From Paulinella micropora (Eukaryota; Cercozoa; Imbricatea; Euglyphida; Paulinellidae), in the NCBI GenBank assembly GCA_019918135.1, contig WBZZ01004819.1:17501-81500 (forward strand): 64,000 nt of DNA, given 5' to 3'. Positions within the stretch are counted from its first letter, which is position 1; each line of letters starts with the position of its first letter. A program made the position numbers and the translations under genes. Shown one piece after another: positions 31,975 to 41,235 of the stretch. The notes under the pieces were generated by a model that saw only the letters and a program-made list of their open reading frames with translations, did no database searches and was not told the origin of the DNA.

Positions 31975-34900
31975 TCTGTAGTTGTGACAAATTCTGGAAA
32001 TATTTTTTTTACTTCATCCGCTATAAAACCACAATTCTTCTTTTCTTTCTTCTAATTTGATTTCCAATAATATGAACAACAATTTAATTTCATTAGTTTC
32101 TCACAACAATCACCATATTCTAATGTCTTAATATCTGATTTTAATATCCTGTCTAATGCGAAACCCCAAGCCCCATTTTGAGAGACAAAGTTATAAGCAG
32201 AACCAACATCACCATTTGAATTTGGTGTGGACCAGGCATAAAGTTGTGTGCCACTCCATCCAATCGCCCCTCGATTATTCGCAGAAGCATTCGCTCTGAA
32301 TACTATTAACGGCTCGGTATTTATTGAAGGTCTAGTTCCAAGAGCAATTGTAGAGTTTGCACCTGTGGACGGTATAGTAAAGGTCCCAGCAGTATCAAGA
32401 TAAGGCCCAGTAGCCCATGAGACACCACTTCCCGCCGTTGTTCCTCCTTTATAAGAAAAAGTAAGGAGAGAATTCCCTTTGCTTATCAAAAAGTTTGATG
32501 TTGAATTACTAGATATCCACGATGCCCCATTATAATAAGCATCAAATACGATATTTATATTCCCATTGAGACCAAGAAAGAAGCTGAAAAGCAGGATTGT
32601 TATCCTCAGATGATACACATTGAATATGAGGCCCCGCCGATGAATTTACATTTCCATATATTTCTAATCCGCCTGAAACTCCTGATTTAGTATTTCGTCC
32701 CACAAGTATCGGCACACCATTTGCTGTTGTAATATTATTGCTAAATGTTTTTACACATGCTATTGTTTGAGTTCCTGTTATTTTCACATTCTGACCATCT
32801 AATGTATCTACATAACTTTTGTTTGCCCCGTCCGTTGAAGCAGTCGGTGTTAATAAATTGGTTATTTTTTGGCTTTTCATATCAACTCCCGCATTCGCTG
32901 TTATTGCTCCACTTGCTGTGAGTGTCGTTCCCGTTAATCCTCCGTTAGCCGTTATAACTCCGCCGTTAATGTAGTTCCTGTTCATGCCGCATTCGCAGTT
33001 ATTAGTCCGCTTGCTGTTAATGTTGTTGTAGATACTCCCGCATTAGCCGTTATCGCACCAGCATTGCTTATATTCATCGCCTCAGACCATGTTATATTGC
33101 CTCCCGCCGTTATTCCTGATTTATAGTTAAAAGCGAGTTTATCACTTACTTTTGATATTTGGAAATTTGAAACCAGAAGCACTTGATTTCCAGTTCGTGC
33201 CGTCTAAATGGGAATCAAAACTTAAATGAATATTGTTATGTGCCCAGTTTTGTTGTTGAAAAAGCGGATAGACATCAACCGTCGTTATTGCTTGCGTGTG
33301 CGAGCCTGTTATAGCACTATCAGCCCCCATATATTTCTAATCCTCTATTACTTCCTATTCCTTTTGTTCCTGTTCCAATTAATATAGTATCAATATTTTT
33401 TACGTCATTAGAAATGCTTATGTAACCAAAAGACAGATTGTTAAGTTGTAATTGAGTTCTACCCGACGTTTGGTCTGTGTTCCCCACAACATTAGTTAAA
33501 AATATGATGTATCTCGCATTTATTGGTGCTGACGGTGTAAATGTCTGCTGTTAAGAAAATCCGCCCCAGTTATTTCCTGCTCTGCTATCCCATAATGTAT
33601 AAGTTATATTGTCAGTTGATACACCAACATACCAAGTAGTGGGACCATTAACGGTGTACGTGCTACCCGAGCATCTCACATAATATCTATATATGGTATA
33701 AGTTGTATTAAGGTCTAATTTAACATATTCTCCGTTGTATGTAGTTCCAGAAAATACATAAGAAACAGCACCTGAATAAATACCCGTTGAAGTATTATAA
33801 GTGCCAGATGGAATCCAATTAAAACTAGTATTATTATCAAAAGCCTGAAATGCGGTGCTATTTGAAGTAGAACCTGATACAAGATAAGGAGATGGAAGAT
33901 TGTTGGCAGACATAACGGGTTGAGCCGAGTAATATGTGATATTGTTTGCCATTGAAATATCGCCTGACATCGTCCCGCCAGTTAAAGAAAGGAAAGCCAG
34001 CGACCCAGTTGAATTTACCCAGTTTGTGCCGTTGTATGTTAGTAATTGACCATTTGCCGGTGTCGTTATTACTACATCGCTTAAAGCATCTATTGATTTA
34101 TTGCCTAGCCGTGTGTCAAAGTCTGTATTTGCTCTCGCTGTGGTATAATATAAATTAGTCCCCTCTTTTAAGTCAGCGGTTGATTTAGCTGTGAGCCTTG
34201 TGTCAAAGTCTGTATTTGCTCTCGCTGTGGTGTAATATAGATTGGTGCCTTCTTTTAAGTCTGCGGTTGTTTTAGCTGTGAGCCGTGTGTCAAACCTTCC
34301 GTCAGTATAGTATAGATTAGTCCCTTCTTTTAAGTCTGCGGTTGTTTTAGCTGTGAGTCGTGTGTCAAAGTCTGTATTCGCCCTCGCTATGGTACTATAT
34401 TATAGATTAGTTCCCTCTTTTAAGTCCGCGGTCGTTTTAGCTGTGAGCCGTGTGTCAAACCTTTCATCAGTATAGTATAGATTGGTTCCCTCTTTTAAGT
34501 CTGCGGTTGTTTTAGCTGTGAACCGTGTGTCAAAGTCTGTATTTGCTCTCGCTGTGGTATAGTATAAATCGGTTCCCTCTTTTAAGTCCGCGGTTGTTTT
34601 AGCTGTGAGCCGTGTGTCAAAGTCTGTATTTGCTCTCGCTGTGGTATAGTATAAATCGGTTCCCTCCTTTAAGTCCGCTGTTGTTTTAGCTGTGAGTCGT
34701 GTGTCAAACCTTCCATCAGTATAGTATATATTAGTTCCTTCTTTTAAGTCTGCGGTTGTTTTAGCTGTGAGCCGTGTGTCAAAGTCTGTATTCGCCCTCG
34801 ATGTGGTATAGTATAAATTAGTTCCTTCTTTTAAGTCGGCGGTTGTTTTAGCTGAAAGTCGTGTGTCAAAAGCATCATCGAATGTATCAGTTGTTATGAT

Positions 34901-35665
34901 TGAAGAACCTAGTATCGTATTTAGTAAATTTACTCCTGTTATATTCAAATAACCTCCCATATTAATGTTGCCGAATTCATCAACATTTATTGGAAATGTT
35001 TTATTTACCCAGTTTATTGAATTATATGTTAGATAACTATTAGTGGCTATTGGTGCGGTTATGACTACATCGGAGAGTGTATCAATTGAACCGAGGGCGG
35101 TATTCCTCCATTTGCCGTCTACATCGTTGTATTTTAAGTACTGACCGACAGTTGGTGCGGATATGTTCGTGTCTATCAAATTGTATAAACTGGTTTGGTG
35201 CGGATTGGAAGTATTAGATCTGTGTTGAGTTGAGGCTTAAACCTCGTCATTATCCCTTACTCGTTGTTTTGTATAGTATAAATTAGTGCCTTCTTGTCAG
35301 CCGTCGTTTTTAATAAAAGCCTAGCATCAAAATCTGTATTTGCTCTCGCTGTGGCATAGTATAAATTGGTGCCTTCTTTTAAGTCAGCGGTTGTTTTTAA
35401 TAAAAGCCTAGCATCAAAATCTGTACTTGCTCTCGCTGTGGTATAATATAAATTGGTGCCTTCTTTTAAGTCAGCGGTTGTTTTATTAGAAAATCTTGTG
35501 TCAAATTGCCCATCAGTATAATAAAGATTTATCGGGTCGGCATCTTCTGGCACTCTGTCTGTGTTAATGCCTACGATGTTCGTGTTAGTTAAGTCTAAGT
35601 TGGCTATATCTAAAGAGTCACAGGTTAAGTCATTAAGGCCTAATAAACTTTTATATTGGCTACCT
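31975..35665 (-). pseudogene. Long repeat-built fibre protein with discoidin-like and S74-type tip domains, broken
   Basis: Read 5' to 3' on the minus strand: a short head, about a dozen repeats with DFDTRLTAKTTADLKEGT and NLYYT, then a region with a discoidin (F5/8-C)-like fold pattern near 33.55-33.95 kb. Repeats with TLTASGAITANAG and KSYVDTLDG follow, as in phage tail fibres. Last comes the start of a peptidase-S74 (intramolecular chaperone) type tip near 32.0 kb, shown by an SDIKTLE segment. Fibres of this style occur in algal giant viruses, Polinton-like viruses and phages, where they bind the host surface. Broken, with about four to six breaks, and cut at the tip by the block boundary. 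Confidence 0.65.
34100..35520 (-). repeat. Fibre tandem repeats, 60-90-base units
   Basis: Units containing tttaagtctgcggttgtttt, agccgtgtgtcaaa and gctctcgctgtggt recur about a dozen times (34.10-34.88 and 35.28-35.52 kb), with two unit lengths depending on the presence of the ARANTDFD part. Near-identity of neighbours points to recent duplication by recombination. Confidence 0.85.
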
Positions 35666-35738
35666 ATTGTATATATTTTGGATAATAATTAATCCGATTA
35701 AAAATTATTTTTGGTTAGATATACAACCGAGACAAACA

Positions 35739-36262
35739 ATGCCAAGAGGTAATAGAGAGATTGCCATAAAAATTCTTGAAAGAGCGACCATAATGAAGAA
35801 ACAGTATGCGAGGCAAAGAAAGATTGACAGGGCTAAGGAACTACTCGCGGAAGAAGAGGCTAAGAATGTAAAAGAAATGACCGACGATGAAAAGATTGAC
35901 CACATTACAAGAAGCAGTTGGCTAAGGATATGATTGAAGGAACGGATGGCGAGCCGATTGAGGAAAGCAGTTCTGATGAGGAGACGATTGAACAGGACTT
36001 CGTTGATATTGTCGCCCGACGGGTTGCGGGTATGAAATGAAAGACTAAGCAGAAGAAGGCGAAGAAAGTTGTAAAAAAGAAACTGCCAGAACTGGAAGAA
36101 AGCAAGGACAGTGAAAGCTCTGAGGAGGAAGAAGAGGAAGAGCCCAAGCCTAAGAAAGGAGGTAAGAAATCCAGCAGTGTTAGTGTCAATGTTTACAATC
36201 AACAACCCGAGAAACCAAAAAAAGAAAATAATGACATATCTAAGATATTTTTAAAGTTTTGA
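35739..36262 (+). pseudogene. Charged Lys/Glu-rich protein, broken
   Basis: From the ATG at 35739 the product starts basic and helical (REIAIKILERATIMKKQYA), then becomes acidic (EESSSDEE) and ends with alternating Lys-rich and Glu-rich blocks. Low-complexity charged proteins of this kind in viruses are often DNA-condensing or scaffold proteins; that is inference. It is divergent from the fibre gene, sharing a short AT-rich spacer. About two breaks. Confidence 0.4.
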
Positions 36263-36264
36263 AA

Positions 36265-36521
36265 CTACCAAAGATCATGATAAGAATAATAATTAGCATA
36301 CTCTGGATTGTTGTATGTTAATTCCCCTTTTGAATTTCTTATAGCTTTTGCTCTCACTCTGTAATTTCTTCTTTTTTCTTTGTCTACATGGTTGAGATGT
36401 GAATATAGCCCTATGCGGCCTTTGTAATGCTCATATCGGGTATCGCCGAATGAATTATTTTTCCTTTTGGTGTAGTAATTGTATATATATATATTTTTAC
36501 ACTTGACTTTGAAAATCTCAT
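36265..36521 (-). pseudogene. Small FG-Y-RR-Y-R type protein common in algal-virus satellites, broken
   Basis: Minus-strand remnant of about 85 residues. It starts with MRFSKSSVKIY and TTPKGKIIH, continues with FGDTRYEHYKG, then HVDKEKRRNYRVRA, and ends with ANYYSYHDLW. The order (Gly-Lys then FG, Tyr-rich, Asp-x-x-RR-x-x-Tyr, terminal Leu-Trp) matches a small basic family seen in Mimivirus relatives, phycodnaviruses and Polinton-like viruses; function unknown. It fills what otherwise looks like an empty 300-base gap. About one break. Confidence 0.5.
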
Positions 36522-36570
36522 ATTATGTAATGGATAAGATAAAAAATTTACCGATGTTCGCTTACATATT

Positions 36571-36783
36571 ATGGAGTATTTATATAATCATCGTGATTAT
36601 GACTTCAATAGTTGCTATGTGTGTGGATTAACTCTGTGCTTAGCTAACAGACAGATTACAGCAATTGACGACAGTTTTGATTGGTTTCATATGTATGAGT
36701 TTTGTTCTTATTATTGTTTTGAACTAGAAAAAGAAGAAAGAGTAAGATATAAAGATAAAGCATTAGGTGTCATTAAATATTAA
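36571..36783 (+). CDS. Small Cys-rich protein, 70 residues
   Basis: Intact short frame with Cys residues in CYVCGLTLC near the N-terminus and CSYYCFELE in the second half: two CxxC or CxxxC pairs about 30 residues apart, fitting a zinc knuckle or MYM-type zinc finger. Trp, Tyr and Phe are frequent. It overlaps by one base with the next small CxxC frame, as tightly packed genes do. Function unknown. Confidence 0.45.
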   Translation: MEYLYNHRDYDFNSCYVCGLTLCLANRQITAIDDSFDWFHMYEFCSYYCFELEKEERVRYKDKALGVIKY

Positions 36784-36971
36784 TGTCTTCTACTAAGATA
36801 TGCGGAGATTGTCGTCATGAAAAGCAGATGTGGAGGTGAACTTATCGTATATGTCTGCCGTGTAGAGTCAATATCCGAAAACGAAAAGAAAATATCCAAT
36901 ACTGTATTCATAATATGATATGGCGAGGAGATGTACTTTATGTCAATACCCGAAATTTGACCCAGTTGTAG
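36783..36971 (+). pseudogene. Small CxxC protein remnant
   Basis: Begins at an ATG overlapping the preceding stop. CGDC and CLPC pairs about 20 residues apart and a basic segment follow, resembling the small zinc proteins at 1-264 and 352-830 of element A. About one break. The similarity supports elements A and C being of the same kind. Confidence 0.4.
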
Positions 36972-37063
36972 ATGATGCCTTCATTAACAACCTTGAATAT
37001 GAAACATTTGCAGAAAGTTGTGGAAAATCAGATTACACTGACCCGCTGTTGAACAATTATTGA
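36920..37063 (+). CDS. Small 47-residue protein with N-terminal CxxC
   Basis: Short intact frame starting MARRCTLCQYPKF, followed by an acidic segment and a single later Cys. It overlaps the 3' part of the preceding small gene in another frame and ends just before the integrase region. One CxxC plus one Cys could bind zinc in a dimer. Function unknown; modest support because of length. Confidence 0.35.
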   Translation: MARRCTLCQYPKFDPVVDDAFINNLEYETFAESCGKSDYTDPLLNNY

Positions 37064-37099
37064 ACAAATTATATTATTAATCATATAGGACAATGGACC

Positions 37100-37585
37100 A
37101 TAACATAGCAATACAGTAAATAGTGAAAACGGAGGTGAAGATGAGGATGAAAGAAAGGAACAGCAAGCACTTGAAATACATTACCAAAAAAGATTACCTA
37201 CTGATAAATGGAATACGATATGGTCTGATAAACCGCTGAAGCAGGTGTTTGTTGATTTAGCGGATATGTCTGAACTTAAAGATAAGAAGGGAAATAAAAA
37301 CTATGCTTGGATGTTGTTTTGGATAGACACTCACAGCAGATTTTTAATCATTAAACCAATAAAAAACAAAACAGCGAAAGAAGTTTATTTAGCTTTGAAA
37401 TCAATACCATATACACCCGAATCAATTACGATTGATAGCAGAAGTGAATATAAAGGAGCAGTCAAAGATTATTTTAGAGAAAACAATATTGATCATCGGA
37501 AGGTTGAAGTTGGCGACCACAGGGCTCTTGCTATTGTTGACCGTGTTATACGGACTATAAGAAAGTGGCTTGACATACTATTTGG
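37100..37585 (+). pseudogene. rve-type (retroviral-like) integrase, broken and cut by the block boundary
   Basis: A lead rich in Glu/Gln is followed by the RNase H-like integrase core: VFVDLADM on the first strand, WMLFWIDTHSRFLII, AKEVYLALKSI, ITIDSRSEYKG and a helix with HRKVEVGDH. This is the pattern of Polinton/Maverick and virophage integrases (kin of retrovirus and Ty3 integrases), which insert the element into DNA. The N-terminal zinc domain is not visible and the C-terminal part is missing where AT-rich sequence gives way to GC-rich at about 37.58 kb. Few breaks in what remains. Having both this and the tyrosine recombinase near 8-9 kb suggests two integration or resolution routes, or two elements. 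Confidence 0.7.
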
Positions 37586-39288
37586 CAGGCGTGCACTATC
37601 TCGTCGGACGTCCTCTCGCGGGGCATGCTCATCATCATATAACCCGCGTGGTCATCTTTTGCGTTATCTCCAAGCGCCTCGGACCAGCCCTCCAGTTGTC
37701 TTTCGATGCTACTAGAAGTGTACCGCCCCTTCAGGTCGCCCTTGACTCTCCAGTAGAGGCTTTGTTGTTGTTGTTGCTTAACCGCGCTTTGGAAATCTGC
37801 TGCGACTCGCGCCATCTCGCGCTTGAGAGCCTGATCTGTCAGCTCCACGGGCGGTGCCACGCCCTGCCCGAGCGCACTGGCAGCGTCGATAGCTAACACC
37901 AGACCGTTCTGCACCAACAGCTGGCGTAGCCGTTGCTCCGGCGTAACCGTACTCAACAGATGATCAAAGAGCTCCACCGAGCGCTTCTCCTGCTGGCACA
38001 TGGCTTCCAACTCGCTCCAAGCCAGCAGACGAAACTCCGCGCCGTCGTCTGCCTGCTGAAACTCCGTGTGGTTGTCCGCCTGCTGAAACTCCACGTCGTT
38101 GTCTGCTTGTGCGCCAGGAGACAGAGTCGTCGTTGGCAGCGGGGCCGCCGCGGGGGTAGATGCAAGGGTTAGGGTGTAACAGTCTGCACAGGCCTTGTAC
38201 TTGTCGCCAAATAATTCAACGGCCGTCTCGGTCAGTATGTTGCGGAATTCTTTGCTGTTCGTGCACTGGGCGGCTGCTCTGAACAACCTCACGGGTCGCT
38301 GAGGGTCTTGCACTTCTTTCAGGTCTTGGTCCAGCTTCAGCAAGAGCCTTACGGCGCAGGGCAGAACTGTGAGCCTGTCCCCGACGCAGGCACGGAGTGC
38401 GGGCTCCAGCCGACGGCGTTCCGCACCGGCCGGGAACTGCGCGACGATAAAGAGTACCATGGCAGTCGTGACCAGCACTTCGTAATCTACTCCACGCGTA
38501 CCCTGACCAGTAGCTGCCTGCGCCCGCCGCCAGGCTAGCGCAAACTGCCCGGCACGGGTGCGCTCGTTTAAAGAGACGCACACCAGCTCTGCCGCGAGGC
38601 CCTTAGCACGAAAGCCGTTCTCCGCGGAGCCCAGCTGCAGATATTGGTAGTTGTTCAGCTGAACGCTAACCTTGCCACCGCAGGCCCAGAGTCTGTATGG
38701 TGTTGCCACGGGGCACACAACGAATTCGGAAGCCTCCTGTCCTGTCCCTGGCCGGATGACACATGCCTCCCGAATGTAAGCGACGAGCCCGTCCAGCGTA
38801 GCTTGGCACTTAACATCGTCTCCCTGTCTTACAATCTCCCGCAAGGTCTGCGGGGCAGCGAAACCATCACGCAGACGACAACCCTTAAAAATCCACACTC
38901 CTTCGTAACCTGGGGGCAGGGCGGGCTCTTTGGTCTGCAAAAACCCCTGCAGCCTCCTTACACTCCGCCCCAGACTGCTCTGCCGATACTCTTCCTGTTC
39001 TGGGGTGATCTGGCTCTCTCGCATGAAGTAAACACTTTCTCCGAACCCTCGATAGCGGCTAGAGGATGTGCCCAGGAAGCGCAAACCTTCCGACACTGGT
39101 ACCCGCACGTAGAAGAATACTTGCAAACTCCCCTCGGGCCCCGGGAATACCAGGCATTCAACAGTATCACTCTGTTGGTAGACATAAGGATCACACTCGT
39201 TGAGGTTCCGGTCGCGCTCGAGGTCGACGAAGAAGGGATACCACCGCTCGTCTGCATCGGGCCTTCTCCACACGTTCGCCACCTGCAT
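37586..39288 (-). CDS. Hypothetical protein of about 570 residues, 3' end cut by element C
   Basis: The ATG at 39288 is preferred to the frame's upstream end because the sequence before it reads as a pyrimidine-rich leader. The product is globular with mixed strands and helices. Three short repeats QADNDVEFQ, QADNHTEFQ and QADDGAEFR lie around residue 415-440, and a Gln run (QQQQQ) near residue 520. No domain recognised. The frame runs into element C and stops there (stop at 37555), so the natural C-terminus is probably lost. GC-rich up to the boundary, AT-rich after it. Confidence 0.5.
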
Positions 39289-39463
39289 CGCGGTCGATAT
39301 TAGAGACGAGTACTTTCTGTTCCGAGGGGAGGGAGAACGAGGATGTTTGAAGGAAAGGAGAGACGAGAACGGGAAAGAGATGAAAGGATAGAAGGGGACG
39401 AGATTGAGAAAGGGAGAAGAGAACAAGAAAGCCGTTGCTGTCCCCCCCCTCGCAAATCCCGAG

Positions 39464-40542
39464 TTAAGCCAGGAACGTCCGCAGAAGGTTCTGCCAGCTG
39501 GCCAAGCCCTCACCTTCATGTAGGTCGACACTTGCGTTCTTGCGCAGATATTGCCGTACTCTCTCCAGCTTGGGAGTGAAGCTGTCTGCGCTGTAGGTCT
39601 TGCCCAGCTGCGGTTCCAGGTTGTCTATTGCCGCTACCCGGTATTTCGCGGGCCGCGATAACACCCCGTTTGAGTGCAGCCCTTTTAGTTTTTGCACCAG
39701 TTCCCCATCCAAGATCGCGGGTTTGAGACTGTTGACAAATGCAAACCACTTATCCAGTTGCTCTTCTGAATAAGCATAGGTAGCACCACCATCCTTTTGT
39801 TGTTGGACATACGCCCGGACCTTGGCCAGCTGGGGTTCGACGCTGTCAGCGCGGTACTCTCTCAGCAGGTCTTGCTGCAGTTCGTCGATTGCCTGTTCTT
39901 GTCGGTGCACGTCGGTCGATGCCCCGTAGCGCTTCCACCAGCTTGGCCTCGGGCAGCCTATGCTTGGGCTGCGGTGGAGGCCTCGGCTTCAACGTCCACA
40001 CAAAGTTGTTCCACTCAGCGTCTTTATCCGAGGGAAATATTTGGCGGCTGGTCTTAATATAGTCCCTCACACGCGCGAACTGGTCCTTGACGCTGCGCCC
40101 GCTGTAAGAAGCTAGTAGCTTCCTTTCCAGGTCGTCTATGGCCTGTTGGTGCAGCTGTGCGGGCACCGCTGACAGAAAGCGTGGACCCACCCTGGAGGGC
40201 TTTCCGCAGTTGGTCGTCCGAGAGCATAGGCTTGGGCTTTCCTTCAACACTTTCCCAACCTTCCACAAAATTAGTCCAGCGTATCAATCCATCGTGTGGA
40301 TCGTAATCGGGCTTTGCCTGTTCCACTTCTTGCTGCCGAACGTATTCTCGTGCAGGCGCCAGCAGCCTCATGACGTTGTCCTTGCTGTAGGTCTGCAGCA
40401 GCCTGTCTTGCAGCTTGTCCAGCGCATCTTTTGCGGACCAGCTGGATAAAACAATAGCCTCTCTATCCACACTCCAGAGCGCCTCTGCTAGCTGTTTATA
40501 CGATAGCGTCTTCTTCCAAAGGCGATTCGAGAGTTCTTGCAT
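39464..40542 (-). pseudogene. Protein made of four tandem copies of an unrecognised 80-95-residue helical domain, broken
   Basis: The ATG at 40542 starts a short lead, then four copies of one module. Each begins ALDKLQDRLL-like (AIDDLERKLL, AIDELQQDLL, AIDNLEPQL), continues with YSxDSV, then LARVRxYVRQQ, and ends with a Trp-containing WxNFVxxLKP-like helix and L..KLVEALRG. The Tyr-Ser, Arg-x-Tyr and Trp positions are kept in all copies. The pattern suggests an all-helical repeat for protein binding. No known family fits. About two to three frame changes. Its neighbours are unrelated genes. Confidence 0.5.
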
Positions 40543-41235
40543 GGCTTAAACAACAGCCGGGACGGTAGGGGCAAAGCCAACGCGTTGGGGGGGGGAGGTG
40601 TGCACTCTGCGACGTAGGACGTGACTGCGACGTTTGGGTGTGTGTCTGTTACCCTGCCTAGGGCGAAGAGGCGGCGCAACGACAAGGACGGGCCGTGGAC
40701 ACTGCCGGAGGAGAGGAGGGCGGCTTTTTGGTACTAGGAAGCACAACGCAACGCGCCCGTTCGTCCTGCGCAAGGAAGTAAGAAAGGAGGGAGGGGAAAG
40801 GCGTTCGGGGAAGGGAAAGGAGCGCCCCCCCCCCCTCTCCCCGTCAGCGGGGAGGAGGGGAAAAGAAGCAGCCGCGGGGGGTAGAGGGGGGGGAGCGCGC
40901 GTTCTTTTCTCTGTCTCGTTTCACGGTCTCCTGCTCTGGCTACCACTCAGCCAGCGCCCGCCGGCAGGCTGCCGCCAGCAGCGCTTCGGTTGGACCAGCG
41001 AAAGTTCTGCCTTTGAGGAAGGACAATAAGAATATGGGGTAAGAGGAGGTCTGCTGTGAGCTTGAATTGTAGTAAGTCGTCTCCGTTAGCTGAGGGGCAC
41101 TCATTCTTATAAAATTCCTTTTTGTACTGGCAGGACGGAACAGGCCACAGCCCCGCACCGGCGGCGGCACGGACAACAACACTAAAACTTAGACAGGCAG
41201 CGAAGGGGGGTGCGAGAACAGCGCGCCTTTCTTTT
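40543..41235. other. Long intergenic region with C/G runs
   Basis: 693 bases between the end of the ATPase gene and the start of the four-repeat gene. It contains a G run near 40588, a C run at about 40827-40837, purine-rich AGGGAGGGGAAAGG-type stretches and no convincing gene. An AT-rich part (41030-41130) lacks an obvious signal. Confidence 0.5.

Larger units (their letters stand above)
31974..37585. mobile_element. AT-rich Polinton-like/virophage-like element C (incomplete, broken)
   Basis: AT-rich block with a phage-like repeat fibre on the minus strand, and on the plus strand small charged and CxxC proteins and an rve-type integrase. The integrase runs into GC-rich DNA at about 37.58 kb and the fibre tip ends at about 31.97 kb, so both ends are abrupt and no terminal inverted repeats are visible. 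It is broken, with about eight or more breaks. The gene kinds complement those of element A and continue in the AT block starting at 63.07 kb. No capsid gene is seen. Confidence 0.6.

Noticed and set aside
31414-32055. Plus-strand frame across the AT/GC boundary
   Set aside because: It spans the boundary by chance; Ser/Pro/Arg-rich with no domain, opposite a better minus-strand frame.
34100-35520. CRISPR-like array in the fibre region
   Set aside because: Repeat units are longer than spacers would allow, vary in step with codons, and are part of an open fibre frame.
38644-39303. 219-codon plus-strand frame
   Set aside because: Antisense of the intact 37586-39288 gene; no domain or start context supports it.
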